Shown here piece by piece: positions 45,123 through 54,338 of a stretch of 64,000 nucleotides of DNA. Below the pieces are notes generated by a model. That model was not told where the DNA came from and ran no database searches. It was given only the letters and a program-made list of their open reading frames with translations. Every line of letters begins with the position of its first letter. The first letter of the stretch is position 1. The position numbers and the translations under genes were made by a program. Origin of the DNA: Mycobacterium gordonae (GTDB lineage Bacteria; Actinomycetota; Actinomycetes; Mycobacteriales; Mycobacteriaceae); the NCBI RefSeq assembly GCF_001417955.2, contig NZ_LKTM01000168.1, forward strand, positions 1 to 64,000, given 5' to 3'.

Positions 45123-46370
45123 CTAACCGACGGATTCCGGCTGCGCCAGCGCCGGCGTGTGACTGAGCCACGCCACCAACTTTTCGTAGATCGACGGGTG
45201 GTTGAGCAGGTCGAAGTGATTGAGACCGGTCAGGGTGAGGCCGTGGGCAGCCTCGAACGGGACCTTCCGGGACCGGCCGCGGCCTGCCGCGCTCTTGGGT
45301 CGCACCAGGTGGTCACCCATCAGCAGGCCGACCGCTCGGGGCGCCGCGGTGGTGGAGACGAAGTGGTAGACCGCATGGGGCAGGAAGGGCACCTCCTGGC
45401 AGCGGTCGCGCAGGAACTCGTCCGGGTCGCAGTCGCGCCAGTCCTCGTGAAGCAGCGCGCCGAACCGCAGGTCCTTCACCCCGGCGCTGCGAGTGTTGAG
45501 AAACGCCGCCAGACCCCGCGTCTCGGGCAGCTTCGCCAGCGCCCACGCCGCGACGTTGACACCCTTTTCGAGGTCGGCGCCCAGGTGCGGGGAGCCCAGG
45601 CACACCACGTGCCGCACGGCGTCGGTCCAGGCGTGTGCCCGGTCACGCCCGTAGTGGCAGGCGCTGCGGGAGACCAGCCCTCCCATCGAGTGGCCGACCA
45701 GGACCACGTCTTCGACCGCTGCCGGCCACAACTCGTGCAACCGGTGCAGCAGGTCGGCCAGCGCCTGGCCGTTCTCAGAGATGTGGTGGCCGCTGTTGTA
45801 ACGCACGAACACCGGCGTGAAGCCGAGGTCCTTGCGCAGCCGTTTTCCGTAGGGGCGCAGCCCGTCGCCGGTGCGCGGCGTGCGCCACCATGACCGTTCC
45901 GTCATGCACCAGCCGTGCACGAATACCGCTATCCGCCCGGTGGCCCGCGGAAACGCCTCCGCGATGGCTTCCGCGGTCAGGGGGACTGGTTCACCCCTGC
46001 GTCGGACCTGCATGGACAGCGCGAAGCCGTTTTCCCGGTTGGTCATCTCGTCGCCGTAGATCCCGTTGACCGCGGCGATCGCACCGGCGACCCGCGGCCG
46101 CGCCAGGACCGTCTCGTCCTCGTCGTTGCTCAGCGTGTGGGCCGCCAGCGCCCCCGCGCCGTACAGGGAACCCCGTACCGCGCCGTCGACCAGGGTGTAG
46201 ACGGCCGAGGCGGTGGTGTCGTGAATCACCTGTACGGGTCTGGCCGCCGGACCTATCGAGGTGAAAACGCGCCTGGCGATGCCGTGATGAACATCACGAA
46301 CCAGGGTGGTCAGGACCCGCGTGCCTTCGCCCGCGAGGTCGGCCAGCGACTTCATTTCGTGTCCCTGCAC
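45123..46370 (-). CDS. Alpha/beta hydrolase (lipase/PGAP1-like)
   Basis: A 415-residue hydrolase. The oxyanion segment is AVFVHGWCMTERSWW and the nucleophile elbow VVLVGHSMGGLVSRSA, with a C-terminal His in LTGLNHFDLLNHP. The N-terminal ~130 residues are a separate domain (MKSLADLAGEGTRVL onward) of unknown role. The GTG at 46370 is preferred because AAAGGAG lies eight bases upstream; an ATG at 46355 is an alternative. A triacylglycerol or ester lipase is likely; the substrate is not evident. Confidence 0.85.
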   Translation of the reverse strand: MQGHEMKSLADLAGEGTRVLTTLVRDVHHGIARRVFTSIGPAARPVQVIHDTTASAVYTLVDGAVRGSLYGAGALAAHTLSNDEDETVLARPRVAGAIAAVNGIYGDEMTNRENGFALSMQVRRRGEPVPLTAEAIAEAFPRATGRIAVFVHGWCMTERSWWRTPRTGDGLRPYGKRLRKDLGFTPVFVRYNSGHHISENGQALADLLHRLHELWPAAVEDVVLVGHSMGGLVSRSACHYGRDRAHAWTDAVRHVVCLGSPHLGADLEKGVNVAAWALAKLPETRGLAAFLNTRSAGVKDLRFGALLHEDWRDCDPDEFLRDRCQEVPFLPHAVYHFVSTTAAPRAVGLLMGDHLVRPKSAAGRGRSRKVPFEAAHGLTLTGLNHFDLLNHPSIYEKLVAWLSHTPALAQPESVG

Positions 46371-46496
46371 GAGCTGGGCTCCTTTCTGCCGTGACCGATA
46401 GGGTTCCCATTTGGAGCGGGACTAGACCTGGAGTGGAGACTGTCAGCATGCGGCCTGAGCTACCCTTGCCGCCACTCGCCGACAGGGAGGTTCGTC

Positions 46497-47456
46497 TTGC
46501 CGTCTGAGGAGCCGTCCGAGGGGTTCAATGGCCGGTCGGCGCCGCTGGCCGCAAAACGCTACCGGGTCACGCACCGTACGGAGTACCGCTACTCCGACGT
46601 CGTGACCAGCTCTTACGGGCGCGGGTTCCTCACACCGCGAGACTCGTTGCGGCAGCGCTGCGTTGCGCACGAACTGATCATCGATCCGGCCCCGGCCGAC
46701 AGTTCGACCAGCCGCGACTCCTACGGCAACATCAGCTCGTATTTCCACGTGACCGAACCGCATCACGCCCTGACCATCGTCAGCGACTCGATCGTCGACG
46801 TCGCGCCGCAGGCGGCCGGGATCTACAGCACCGGGCCGGCACTGCAACCGTGGGAGAACGCGCGGCCCAGCGGCGCGCGGGGGGCGCTGGCGTGCGACTT
46901 CGCGCTGGACCTGACACCACCGGAAATCACCGACGAGGTTCGTGAGTACGCCGCGCCCAGCTTCGAGCCGGGACGGCCGCTGGTTGAGGTGCTGCGCGAC
47001 CTGGCGTCGCGAATTTTCCGTGATTTCACCTACCGTTCGGGCTCGACCACGGTTTCCACGCGGGTAAATGAGGTTCTGACGGCCCGGGAAGGGGTATGCC
47101 AGGACTTCGCGCGGTTGGCGATCGCCTGCCTGCGCGCCCATGGTTTGGCGGCCTGCTACGTATCCGGTTATCTGGCTACCGACCCACCCCCTGGAAAGGA
47201 TCGAATGATAGGCATTGACGCCACCCACGCCTGGGCGTCGGTGTGGACGCCGCAGCAACCGGGTCAGTTCGAGTGGCTGGGACTTGATCCCACCAACGAC
47301 CAACTGGTTGACCAGCGCTACATCGTGGTCGGACGCGGCCGCGACTACGCGGACGTGCCGCCGTTGCGCGGCATCATCTATACCAACTCGGAACGTAGCG
47401 TGATCGACGTCGGCGTCGACGTCGTCCCGTTCGAAGGGGATGCGCTGCATGCGTGA
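46497..47456 (+). CDS. Transglutaminase-like protein
   Basis: A 319-residue protein. An N-terminal beta domain (RYRVTHRTEYRYSDVV, the bacterial transglutaminase N-terminal signature) is followed by the papain-like core with Cys in REGVCQDFARLAI, His in DATHAWASVW and Asp in GLDPTND. It starts at TTG behind GGGAGG. Members of this group are thought to act as proteases or amide-forming enzymes on peptide tags. It corresponds to Rv2569c and overlaps the zinc-peptidase gene. A second, larger transglutaminase lies 7 kb away at 54338-57655. Confidence 0.9.
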   Translation: MPSEEPSEGFNGRSAPLAAKRYRVTHRTEYRYSDVVTSSYGRGFLTPRDSLRQRCVAHELIIDPAPADSSTSRDSYGNISSYFHVTEPHHALTIVSDSIVDVAPQAAGIYSTGPALQPWENARPSGARGALACDFALDLTPPEITDEVREYAAPSFEPGRPLVEVLRDLASRIFRDFTYRSGSTTVSTRVNEVLTAREGVCQDFARLAIACLRAHGLAACYVSGYLATDPPPGKDRMIGIDATHAWASVWTPQQPGQFEWLGLDPTNDQLVDQRYIVVGRGRDYADVPPLRGIIYTNSERSVIDVGVDVVPFEGDALHA

Positions 47457-48492
47457 CTTCCATTGCCCCAACTGCGGCCAGCGTCTGGCCTTCGAAAACT
47501 CAGAATGCCTGTCCTGCCACAGCGCACTGGGGTTCTCCCTGGACCAGATGGCGCTGCTGGTGATCGCCAAACGCGACGAAGACAGTGAGCACGCCGGCGC
47601 GGTCGCCGCCAACGAATACCAGCTGTGCGCGAACCTCTATGTCGCCGAATGCAATTGGCTGGTTCCGGTCGGTCACCCGGGTGGGCTGTGCGAGTCATGC
47701 GCGCTGACGATCGAGCGGCCGAACGACAACGACACGGTCGGGCTGGCGGAGTTCGCCCGAGCCGAGGCGGCCAAGCGCCGGCTCGTCGCCGAACTGCACG
47801 AGCTGAGTCTGCCGATCATCGGGCGCGAGCAGGATCCGGACTACGGACTGGCGTTCCGGCTGTTGTCCAGTGCGCATGAGAACGTCATCACCGGACACGA
47901 AAACGGGGTCATCACACTGGATCTGGCCGAGGGCGACGACGTGCACCGCGAACAGCTGCGGGTGGAGATGGAAGAGCCCTACCGCACCCTGCTCGGGCAC
48001 TTCCGCCACGAAGTCGGGCACTACTACTTCTACCGTCTGGTCCGGTCACCGGAGTACCTGCAGCGATTCAACGAGTTGTTCGGTGACCCTGACTCCGACT
48101 ACCAGGCGGCGCTGGACCGTCACTACAGCCAGGGGGCGCCCGAGGGCTGGCAGGAGACGTTCGTCTCGTCGTACGCGACCATGCACCCGGCCGAAGACTG
48201 GGCCGAGACGTTCGCGCACTACCTGCACATCCGGGACACACTGGACACCTCGGCGTCCTGCGGCCTGGCGCCGGCGGCCGCCACTTTCGATCGGCCGCCG
48301 TTGGGGCCCAGCGCTTTTCCCACCATCATTGAGATGTGGCTGCCGTTGTCGTGGTCGCTGAACATGGTGAACCGCTCGATGGGGCACGACGATCTGTATC
48401 CGTTCGTGCTGCCGCCGGCGGTATTGGACAAGATGCAGTTCGTGCACACCGTGATCGAGGAAGTGACCCAGCAGTTGCAGGCCGCCAGCTGA
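47449..48492 (+). CDS. Zinc-ribbon putative metallopeptidase
   Basis: A 347-residue protein with an N-terminal zinc ribbon (CPNCG and CLSC) and a zincin core HFRHEVGHYYF (HExxH), followed by DWAETFAHYLH with the likely third ligand. This matches the putative zinc-binding metallopeptidase family, counterpart Rv2568c. The ATG at 47449 fits the GAAGGGGA ribosome site; an ATG at 47440 is also possible. It overlaps the transglutaminase gene by eight bases, so the pair may act together, one possibly processing what the other joins. That is inference. Confidence 0.86.
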   Translation: MRDFHCPNCGQRLAFENSECLSCHSALGFSLDQMALLVIAKRDEDSEHAGAVAANEYQLCANLYVAECNWLVPVGHPGGLCESCALTIERPNDNDTVGLAEFARAEAAKRRLVAELHELSLPIIGREQDPDYGLAFRLLSSAHENVITGHENGVITLDLAEGDDVHREQLRVEMEEPYRTLLGHFRHEVGHYYFYRLVRSPEYLQRFNELFGDPDSDYQAALDRHYSQGAPEGWQETFVSSYATMHPAEDWAETFAHYLHIRDTLDTSASCGLAPAAATFDRPPLGPSAFPTIIEMWLPLSWSLNMVNRSMGHDDLYPFVLPPAVLDKMQFVHTVIEEVTQQLQAAS

Positions 48493-48501
48493 GCTGGTGG
48501 C

Positions 48502-48561
48502 GCGAGCAGACGCAAAGTCGCCTTGGAGCGCACGCTCCCGGCCGATTTTGCGTCTGCTCGC
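48502..48561. repeat. Dispersed intergenic palindrome, copy 1
   Basis: GCGAGCAGACGCAAAGTCG pairs with CGATTTTGCGTCTGCTCGC around a short middle. It fills the gap between convergent genes, where a bidirectional terminator would be expected. A second copy is at 51603-51665. Confidence 0.82.
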
Positions 48562-48565
48562 CAAG

Positions 48566-49174
48566 CTAGGCGGGCCGCCGGTGATAGATGTGCGCGGGGC
48601 GGCCGGACCCGGCGGGTTTGCGCGACCGGCCGGTCCGCACGTAGAGCGGGGACCGGTCCAGCCGTGCTCGTGCTGCGGTGTCGGTGATCGAGGTGCAAGC
48701 CCGCAGCAGCGAGTAGGCCTCGACGAACGTCGTCTCCGTCCCGAGCAGCGCATAGGTGGTCTCGGCGTCGGCCAGTAGGCGCTCACCGATCCTCGACAGC
48801 GCCGCGCGCGCCATCGCCGTGTGCTGGAACGGCATCGCGCCGGGAATCTCCGTCACCGCGACGGCGCCCTTCGTGCCGGCGGGAACCCGTGCCGCCACCA
48901 CGATCGAGACGGTATGGCCGCGTTCGTCGCGCGCGGGGTCGCTGACCACGTCGACGACGACGATGCCGCTGGTGATTTCCGCGCCTGCCTTCTCGCGCAC
49001 AATCCTTCTGGCGGCCTGCTCGACGGTTTCCCCCCGCTCGGCAGCCAGCAACCCACCGGGCAGCGTCGTCGCCCCGCGGTGCGGGGTCCCGGCGCGCCGG
49101 ATGAGAACGAGGCGCGGCACCGGCTCGTCCTCGGTGAGCGCGACGACGTCGACGCTGAGCCAGGTTTGCGTCAT
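48566..49174 (-). CDS. NrtR-like NUDIX-fold transcriptional regulator of NAD salvage
   Basis: A 202-residue protein. The N-terminal NUDIX fold (residues ~5-140) has a degenerate box: GGLLAAERGETVEQAAR is kept but the catalytic REUxEE becomes RIVREK, so hydrolysis is unlikely. The C-terminal part (TYALLGTETTFVEAYSLLRA through GRPAHIYHRR) fits the winged helix of NrtR, an ADP-ribose-responsive repressor of NAD genes. It is the last gene of the PRPP synthase-like, nadV, nrtR operon and overlaps nadV by ATGA. The palindrome before the operon is its probable operator. Confidence 0.8.
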   Translation of the reverse strand: MTQTWLSVDVVALTEDEPVPRLVLIRRAGTPHRGATTLPGGLLAAERGETVEQAARRIVREKAGAEITSGIVVVDVVSDPARDERGHTVSIVVAARVPAGTKGAVAVTEIPGAMPFQHTAMARAALSRIGERLLADAETTYALLGTETTFVEAYSLLRACTSITDTAARARLDRSPLYVRTGRSRKPAGSGRPAHIYHRRPA

Positions 49175-50673
49175 GTACCGGTCCACTGCTCGCGGATCGC
49201 CGTCTCGCGCCGCAGGTTCGCCCGCACTTCGGCGAAGGTCTGAGTGCGCAGCAGTTGTCCGTCCTGGAAGACGATCTCCAACTCGTCGTCGCACTCGTGG
49301 TCGGCGTGTTCGATCAGGTAGGGGCGGCCATCGGCGCGCCGGCGCACGGACAGCCGGCCGGTGGCCGATTTCTTGGAGCCGTCGTCGGTGATCGGGTCTT
49401 TGAGTATGTCGCGACCCTGACCATCGACCTGCACCCAGGTGGCTTTGACGGCCATCTTGAACGTGTCCCGGGTCTGGTACTGGTAGGTGTAGGAACCGAA
49501 ACCGAAAACGACTGCGGTAGAGGAGAATCCCTGAGACATCAGGTTTCGGGTGATGGCGTCGGCGCGTTCGTAGGTGATCGAATCTCCGTAGATCGCACCG
49601 ACGTGCGGGTCGAGTTCCCGATAGCCCTTTGCGTTGACGACGGTCCCGAAGGTGTCGGCGAGCAGCCGCACCACGCCCTTGTGTTCCGGAGTGCCGGCGG
49701 GGGCGTCCGGGTCACCGCACAGGATCAGCTCGGGGTCTCCGGAGTCGGGCCGGATGACGAGTTTGCCGCTGCGGGATGTGATTTCGTCGGCACGGGCGGG
49801 CAGATACTCGGTGAGCACGCGCCACAGGTTCCAGGTGTCGGAGACGACCGACAGGGTGCCGTCCGGGTACAGCTGCAACAGGCGGTCGAAGGTCTGCAGC
49901 TCGCCGTCCTGACCACCGGCGCACATCACCGAGTGTTCGGTGGCCGGGACGCTGGCACCGATCAGTTCGCCATCGTCTCCCGGGTAATGCTGCTGGATGT
50001 AGCGGATCGCAGGCAGGGTGTCGGTGCCGCAGAAGCTGAGCAGATGGCCGGCTCCCGACGCGGCCGCGGCTTCGGTGCCGGTCATGCCGCGGTAGGCGAA
50101 TTCGTGACCCTGGAACTTCACCGCATCCTCGTCGCCGGACAACGCCGCCCGCCGGTCCAGCAGCGTACGGTTGCGCCACGCGAGGGTGGCGCTGGTGATG
50201 GGCTGCCACAGCTGCGCCGACAGCTCGGTCTCGAGATAATTTGTCAGCCAGAAGAATCGGCTGTCGGTGTTCTCGACCGTCAGGTAGGGCACCCGCAGCG
50301 GAATCAAGGCGCCTTCCTTGACCGCCCGCACCCGCAGCGGCAGGTAACCCAGCGTGTGCAGCTGCCGGAAGTGTTCGGCGCCAATGTTATTCGGGCCGAG
50401 TAGCGCGGTGACGAACTGCTCGTATTGAGTCAGCACCGCCTCGAGTTCGTCGGGCGCAAGGTCGAAGAACACCTGCCAGCGCTGCCGCAGCTGGCGCAGG
50501 TATGCCTGCAGCCCGAAGAACACGGTGGCATCGACATCGGGCAGTCGCGTTCCCCGCGCGGTCAGGTTCGAGTAGACGAACTCGGTGCCCTTCGGGTATT
50601 GACGACGGTGATCGAGCTTGTAGGCGTCGGTCGCCAGCAGGGTGTCCAGCGCGCGATCCTGCCTGTCGTTCAT
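49171..50673 (-). CDS. nadV: Nicotinamide phosphoribosyltransferase
   Basis: A 500-residue NAMPT-type enzyme that makes NMN from nicotinamide and PRPP. It shows ATDAYKLDHRRQYPKGTEFV, FFGLQAYL, HEFAYRGMTG, TEHSVMCAGG, VSDTWNLW and LVIRPDSGDP, conserved in the family. It overlaps both neighbours by ATGA. The upstream gene supplies PRPP and the downstream one is the likely repressor. M. tuberculosis lacks nadV at this place as I recall, so this is an accessory salvage operon. Confidence 0.95.
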   Translation of the reverse strand: MNDRQDRALDTLLATDAYKLDHRRQYPKGTEFVYSNLTARGTRLPDVDATVFFGLQAYLRQLRQRWQVFFDLAPDELEAVLTQYEQFVTALLGPNNIGAEHFRQLHTLGYLPLRVRAVKEGALIPLRVPYLTVENTDSRFFWLTNYLETELSAQLWQPITSATLAWRNRTLLDRRAALSGDEDAVKFQGHEFAYRGMTGTEAAAASGAGHLLSFCGTDTLPAIRYIQQHYPGDDGELIGASVPATEHSVMCAGGQDGELQTFDRLLQLYPDGTLSVVSDTWNLWRVLTEYLPARADEITSRSGKLVIRPDSGDPELILCGDPDAPAGTPEHKGVVRLLADTFGTVVNAKGYRELDPHVGAIYGDSITYERADAITRNLMSQGFSSTAVVFGFGSYTYQYQTRDTFKMAVKATWVQVDGQGRDILKDPITDDGSKKSATGRLSVRRRADGRPYLIEHADHECDDELEIVFQDGQLLRTQTFAEVRANLRRETAIREQWTGT

Positions 50674-51545
50674 GATTGTGCCCCTTCATGATTGGTGGCG
50701 ATACGGCTCAGCAGCTGCGTGACGTACGGAGCCAGATCTGTGGTCCGGATGTGTGGGCCGGCGGCGCTCGGCAGGGAGTCGGTGGTGTAGACGCACTGGT
50801 ATCCGGCGAGCGCCCGGTGCGAGCGATCGGGACCGGTGAAACCGCCATGGGTGACCCATAGGTCCAACGACGCGTCGCTCGGTATCGCGGCTCGCAGTAA
50901 CGCGAAAGTCCCTCCGCCGTCGCAGATGTCGTCCACCACGAGATAGCGGCCGTTCAGCACGCCGTCGGGCGCGTGGTAGCCCTTGAGTTTCCCGGTCGCC
51001 TGGTCCCGCGACTTCGAGGCGATGAAGACCGGCAGCCCGAGCTTTGCGGCCACCAGCGAGGCACGGTCTCTCGATCCCGCGTCCGGCCCGATCACGCCCT
51101 GATAGGAGCCGCTGTCGGTCACCGCATCGCTGACGATCGCGGCCAGGTCGAGTTCCCAGCGGCCGATGGCCGGGTTTGTTGCACTCATCGCATCCAGCCA
51201 CACGGGTGAGTGCGGGTCGACCGTGACGATGTCGGTGATGCCGGAGAGCGCTGCCAGTCTGGCATTCGTCCGAGCGGGACTGGGCAGGTCCTTGTCGCCT
51301 CGCGCGCTGGGCAGGTACGGCATCACCAGCACGCGCCGGGCGGCGCCCGCGACGAGAGAGGCCCAGTTGAACACGACGGACCAATCCGGCGACGGCGTGC
51401 GAACCCACAGCACCTGAACAGCGGGGGAGAGCTCCGCGTCGCCGCTGCGCCGCACCGTCACATCGCCCATCGGGTAGGCGAACACCTCGATCGGTTCGGG
51501 TGTCAATGCTCCGCCGTGGAGGGTGAAGAACTCGTATTCGTTCAT
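50670..51545 (-). CDS. Ribose-phosphate pyrophosphokinase-like phosphoribosyltransferase
   Basis: A 291-residue protein of the PRPP synthetase fold. It has LVMPYLPSARGDKDL (the ATP/Mg region resembles the family PY..R.D motif) and the PRPP loop RYLVVDDICDGGGTF. It is divergent from housekeeping Prs and typical of versions attached to nadV. The ATG at 51545 was chosen over an upstream in-frame start at 51617 that would run through the operator. It probably provides PRPP to NadV. First gene of the operon. Confidence 0.88.
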   Translation of the reverse strand: MNEYEFFTLHGGALTPEPIEVFAYPMGDVTVRRSGDAELSPAVQVLWVRTPSPDWSVVFNWASLVAGAARRVLVMPYLPSARGDKDLPSPARTNARLAALSGITDIVTVDPHSPVWLDAMSATNPAIGRWELDLAAIVSDAVTDSGSYQGVIGPDAGSRDRASLVAAKLGLPVFIASKSRDQATGKLKGYHAPDGVLNGRYLVVDDICDGGGTFALLRAAIPSDASLDLWVTHGGFTGPDRSHRALAGYQCVYTTDSLPSAAGPHIRTTDLAPYVTQLLSRIATNHEGAQS

Positions 51546-51567
51546 GGCACCACCGTAGCACCCATTT

Positions 51568-51582
51568 CTCACAAATTGTGAG
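51568..51582. promoter_or_regulatory. Probable NrtR operator of the nadV operon
   Basis: CTCACAA-A-TTGTGAG is a perfect palindrome, extendable to 21 bases with one mismatched pair (TT-T and T-AA flanks). It lies 22 bases before the operon start codon. A TGCTAC -10-like hexamer follows on the minus strand, so binding would block polymerase. Confidence 0.7.
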
Positions 51583-51602
51583 TAATGAAGGTCACCACCC
51601 CT

Positions 51603-51665
51603 CGCGAGCAGACGCAAAATCGCCCTGGAGCGCGTGCTCCACGGGGGATTTTGCGTCTGCTCGCG
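51603..51665. repeat. Dispersed intergenic palindrome, copy 2
   Basis: CGCGAGCAGACGCAAAATCG pairs with the inverted ATTTTGCGTCTGCTCGCG. It is the same family as 48502-48561. It starts 10 bases after the stop of the ATP-grasp gene and upstream of the nadV operon, so it may act as a terminator insulating the operon. Confidence 0.85.
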
Positions 51666-51674
51666 CAGGCCAGG

Positions 51675-54338
51675 CTAGGCGGGCATGGTGCGGCGCTCGT
51701 CGGGCCCGCCCCACAACGGCTGCATGCCGCCGGGCAGGGCCAGCTGCGTCGCGGTGATCACGTCGGCCAGGTCGCGCAGCGTGGCATGCACGGCACCGAG
51801 CAGCTCCGCCAATTCCTCCCGGCTGCCGTCGGTAATCTCTTCCAGCTCAGCGGGATCCGAGCGGCGCAGGCGGGTGCTGATCTCGTCGACCATCCGTTCC
51901 GGGCGGGACGACCCCGACGAGCCGGGCAGGTCGCGAAGGTGAGTTCGCAGCCGCTCCAGCTGGAACAGCAGCGATCGGGGGTTCTGCGCGTCGAACAGCA
52001 TCAAGTCGGTCACCGCGGCAATGCTGATCTTGCCGAGCGTGCGACGCCGGTAGATCACCGACGACTCACAGGCCTCCAGCATCGCCTCGACGACGGACTG
52101 CTCGGCGACGGTGCTGCGCACGACGCTCAGGGTGTCGGCCAGCAACGCGGTCAGCCACAGGCCCCGCTCGATGCGCTTGCCGATGTCCATCATCGTCCAC
52201 CCCACGTCATGGACCATCGACTCACCCGCGACCCCGGACAGGGTCAACATGCCGGCCAGCGCCTGCGACTGCGCAGAGGCCAGCAACGCGTCGGCCTCGG
52301 CCAATGACTGCGGCGGGTCGGACCGAAGTCCCACCGCCCGTTCCACATTCGCCAGCACCATCCAGGTGTCGTTGGACAACTGGTCGCGCACCGCGCGGGC
52401 GCACAACGCCAGCCCCTCCACCGACTGGATCAGCGATCCCGGCCGGTCCAGGTCCACGGTCATCGACCACAGCATCGAGGGCGCGACGGCGATCATCTCC
52501 GCGTTGTCCGACTCGCCGTCGTTGGTCGCCCCGGTGTCGGTCCCGGTGATCTGGCCCAGGGCGGCCATCAGGACCGGCACGCATTCGCTTTCCTCGGTGT
52601 CCTGATGGTGGCGGTAGACGTGGTAGCGCTCGCGCGCGACGATCAGCAATCGGGCCATGTTCTCCGCGCGCTCGCCGTAGCGTCCCATCCAGAACAGGTC
52701 GGACAGCACGCGTGGGGAGCTGACGGTCCATCTGCCCGCGCCGGACGCGACGGCCGGTTGCGGGGCCGACGGTAGCGAGATCACCTTCTCGGCGATCGAC
52801 CGCTCGGTTGGGCGGACCCAGATATCCTTAGCGGCAACTGTTTTCAGCGTATAGCAGTCGGGCTCGGGTGCCACCACGTAGCCCAGGCCGCCGATCATCG
52901 GCGCGTAGCCGCTGCGTTGGGCGACGGTGAACAACCGCATGCCCACTCCAGCCGAGGACAGCACGCCGGCGTGGTCGGTGGGTGCCGACGAGAACGTCGG
53001 CAGCTCCTGGCCCGCCCACCGCCAGGGCACCGCCTCGATCTGCGCGGCCAGTTCGGCCAGCTGCGCCGACGAAAGCGTAGGCCCGACAAGGCTTTCCCCG
53101 CCGTCAGTGGGTTTGATCAACAACGACGACAGGTTGGCCAGCAGGTGGGAGAGTTCGTTGGGAATGCCGCCCCAGTAGACCGGCGCGGAGGGCAGCAGCG
53201 GTTCCTCGCCCAGCAGTCGCTCGGCCATCTCGGGCAGAAAGCGAAGCAGCCCAGCGCTTTCCAGGATGCCGCTACCCAGCGTGTTGACCACGGTCACCGT
53301 CCCGCGGTGCAGCGCCTCCACCAGGCCGACCACGCCGAGACGGGAGTCGGCGCGCAGGTCCAGCGGGTCCGCGTACAGCGCGTCGACGCGCCGCAGCACC
53401 ACGTCGACACGTTTGAGGGTGCCCAGCGAACGCATCCACAACTTGCCGTCGCGCACCACCAGGTCGGCGCTCTCCACCAACGGGAAACCCAGCAGCGTCG
53501 CCAGATACGCCTGGTCGAACGCCGTCTCGGAGTAGATACCGGGGCTCAGCACCACCACCACCGGGTCCTGCACCACGTCGGGCGCGGCGTCGATCAGGCC
53601 GAGTCGCAGGGCCTGGGCGAACGGCGTGGTCGGCCTCGGGGCAATCCGCTCGTACAGGTCGGGGATCGCGTGTGCCAGCACCCGCCGGTCGGCCAGCGCA
53701 TAGCCGGCGCCCGAGGGGGCCTGCGTCCAGTCCGCATTGACCTGGAACCCGCCATAGGGCAGCCGGCTGAGATCGCAGCCGTGCATGAACAGCTGGTGAT
53801 GGCCCGGCACTTTGATCCCGTTGGCGGGCCGCACATATCCGGGGTGGGCAAACACCAACTGGGCCGGCAGCAGCCCCTCGGTGAGCAGGTTGCGTGGCCC
53901 GTACAGATCGGCGAGCACGGCATCGAGCAGGCGCGAGCGCTGTACCAGCCCCGCTTCCAGGACCTCCCAATCGGCCGCCGACAGCACCAGCGGCAGCGTG
54001 TCCAGGCTCCACGGGTTCGGCTCGGGGCCATGGCCGGGCGCGGGCGGGGCCTCGCGCGTCGGGTCCACCCCGGTGTAGGTGATCCCGTCGTGGTCGATGA
54101 GGCTGTGCACCACCGAACGCATCCGGTCCAGGCCGGCCCGGCCGCCGTGGGAGATGGTGTCGGCCAGCTCGGTCCAGGTGGCGCGCACGTCGCCGTGCGA
54201 GTCGACGAACTCGTCATAGCCGCCGCCAGGTCCGTCACGCAGGTCGAACAGGGCTTCCTGGGCGCGCGCCGTCCGGTAACCGGCCAGCAGGCGGTCGACG
54301 TCGTAGCGGTCACCGACCGAGAAATCTGGAAGCGCCAT
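51675..54338 (-). CDS. Circularly permuted ATP-grasp protein fused to alpha-E domain
   Basis: An 887-residue protein. The N-terminal ~480 residues are a circularly permuted ATP-grasp domain (GIYSETAFDQAYLATLLGFP, DVVLRRVDALYADPLDLR, LIKPTDGGESLVG), and the C-terminal ~320 residues are an alpha-E helical domain (VLSDLFWMGRYGERAENMAR). These domains are separate genes in many bacteria. Iyer and Aravind proposed that they form amide bonds in peptide-like tags together with transglutaminases. The ATG shares one base with the TAA of the upstream transglutaminase gene. Counterpart Rv2567. Substrate unknown. Confidence 0.93.
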   Translation of the reverse strand: MALPDFSVGDRYDVDRLLAGYRTARAQEALFDLRDGPGGGYDEFVDSHGDVRATWTELADTISHGGRAGLDRMRSVVHSLIDHDGITYTGVDPTREAPPAPGHGPEPNPWSLDTLPLVLSAADWEVLEAGLVQRSRLLDAVLADLYGPRNLLTEGLLPAQLVFAHPGYVRPANGIKVPGHHQLFMHGCDLSRLPYGGFQVNADWTQAPSGAGYALADRRVLAHAIPDLYERIAPRPTTPFAQALRLGLIDAAPDVVQDPVVVVLSPGIYSETAFDQAYLATLLGFPLVESADLVVRDGKLWMRSLGTLKRVDVVLRRVDALYADPLDLRADSRLGVVGLVEALHRGTVTVVNTLGSGILESAGLLRFLPEMAERLLGEEPLLPSAPVYWGGIPNELSHLLANLSSLLIKPTDGGESLVGPTLSSAQLAELAAQIEAVPWRWAGQELPTFSSAPTDHAGVLSSAGVGMRLFTVAQRSGYAPMIGGLGYVVAPEPDCYTLKTVAAKDIWVRPTERSIAEKVISLPSAPQPAVASGAGRWTVSSPRVLSDLFWMGRYGERAENMARLLIVARERYHVYRHHQDTEESECVPVLMAALGQITGTDTGATNDGESDNAEMIAVAPSMLWSMTVDLDRPGSLIQSVEGLALCARAVRDQLSNDTWMVLANVERAVGLRSDPPQSLAEADALLASAQSQALAGMLTLSGVAGESMVHDVGWTMMDIGKRIERGLWLTALLADTLSVVRSTVAEQSVVEAMLEACESSVIYRRRTLGKISIAAVTDLMLFDAQNPRSLLFQLERLRTHLRDLPGSSGSSRPERMVDEISTRLRRSDPAELEEITDGSREELAELLGAVHATLRDLADVITATQLALPGGMQPLWGGPDERRTMPA

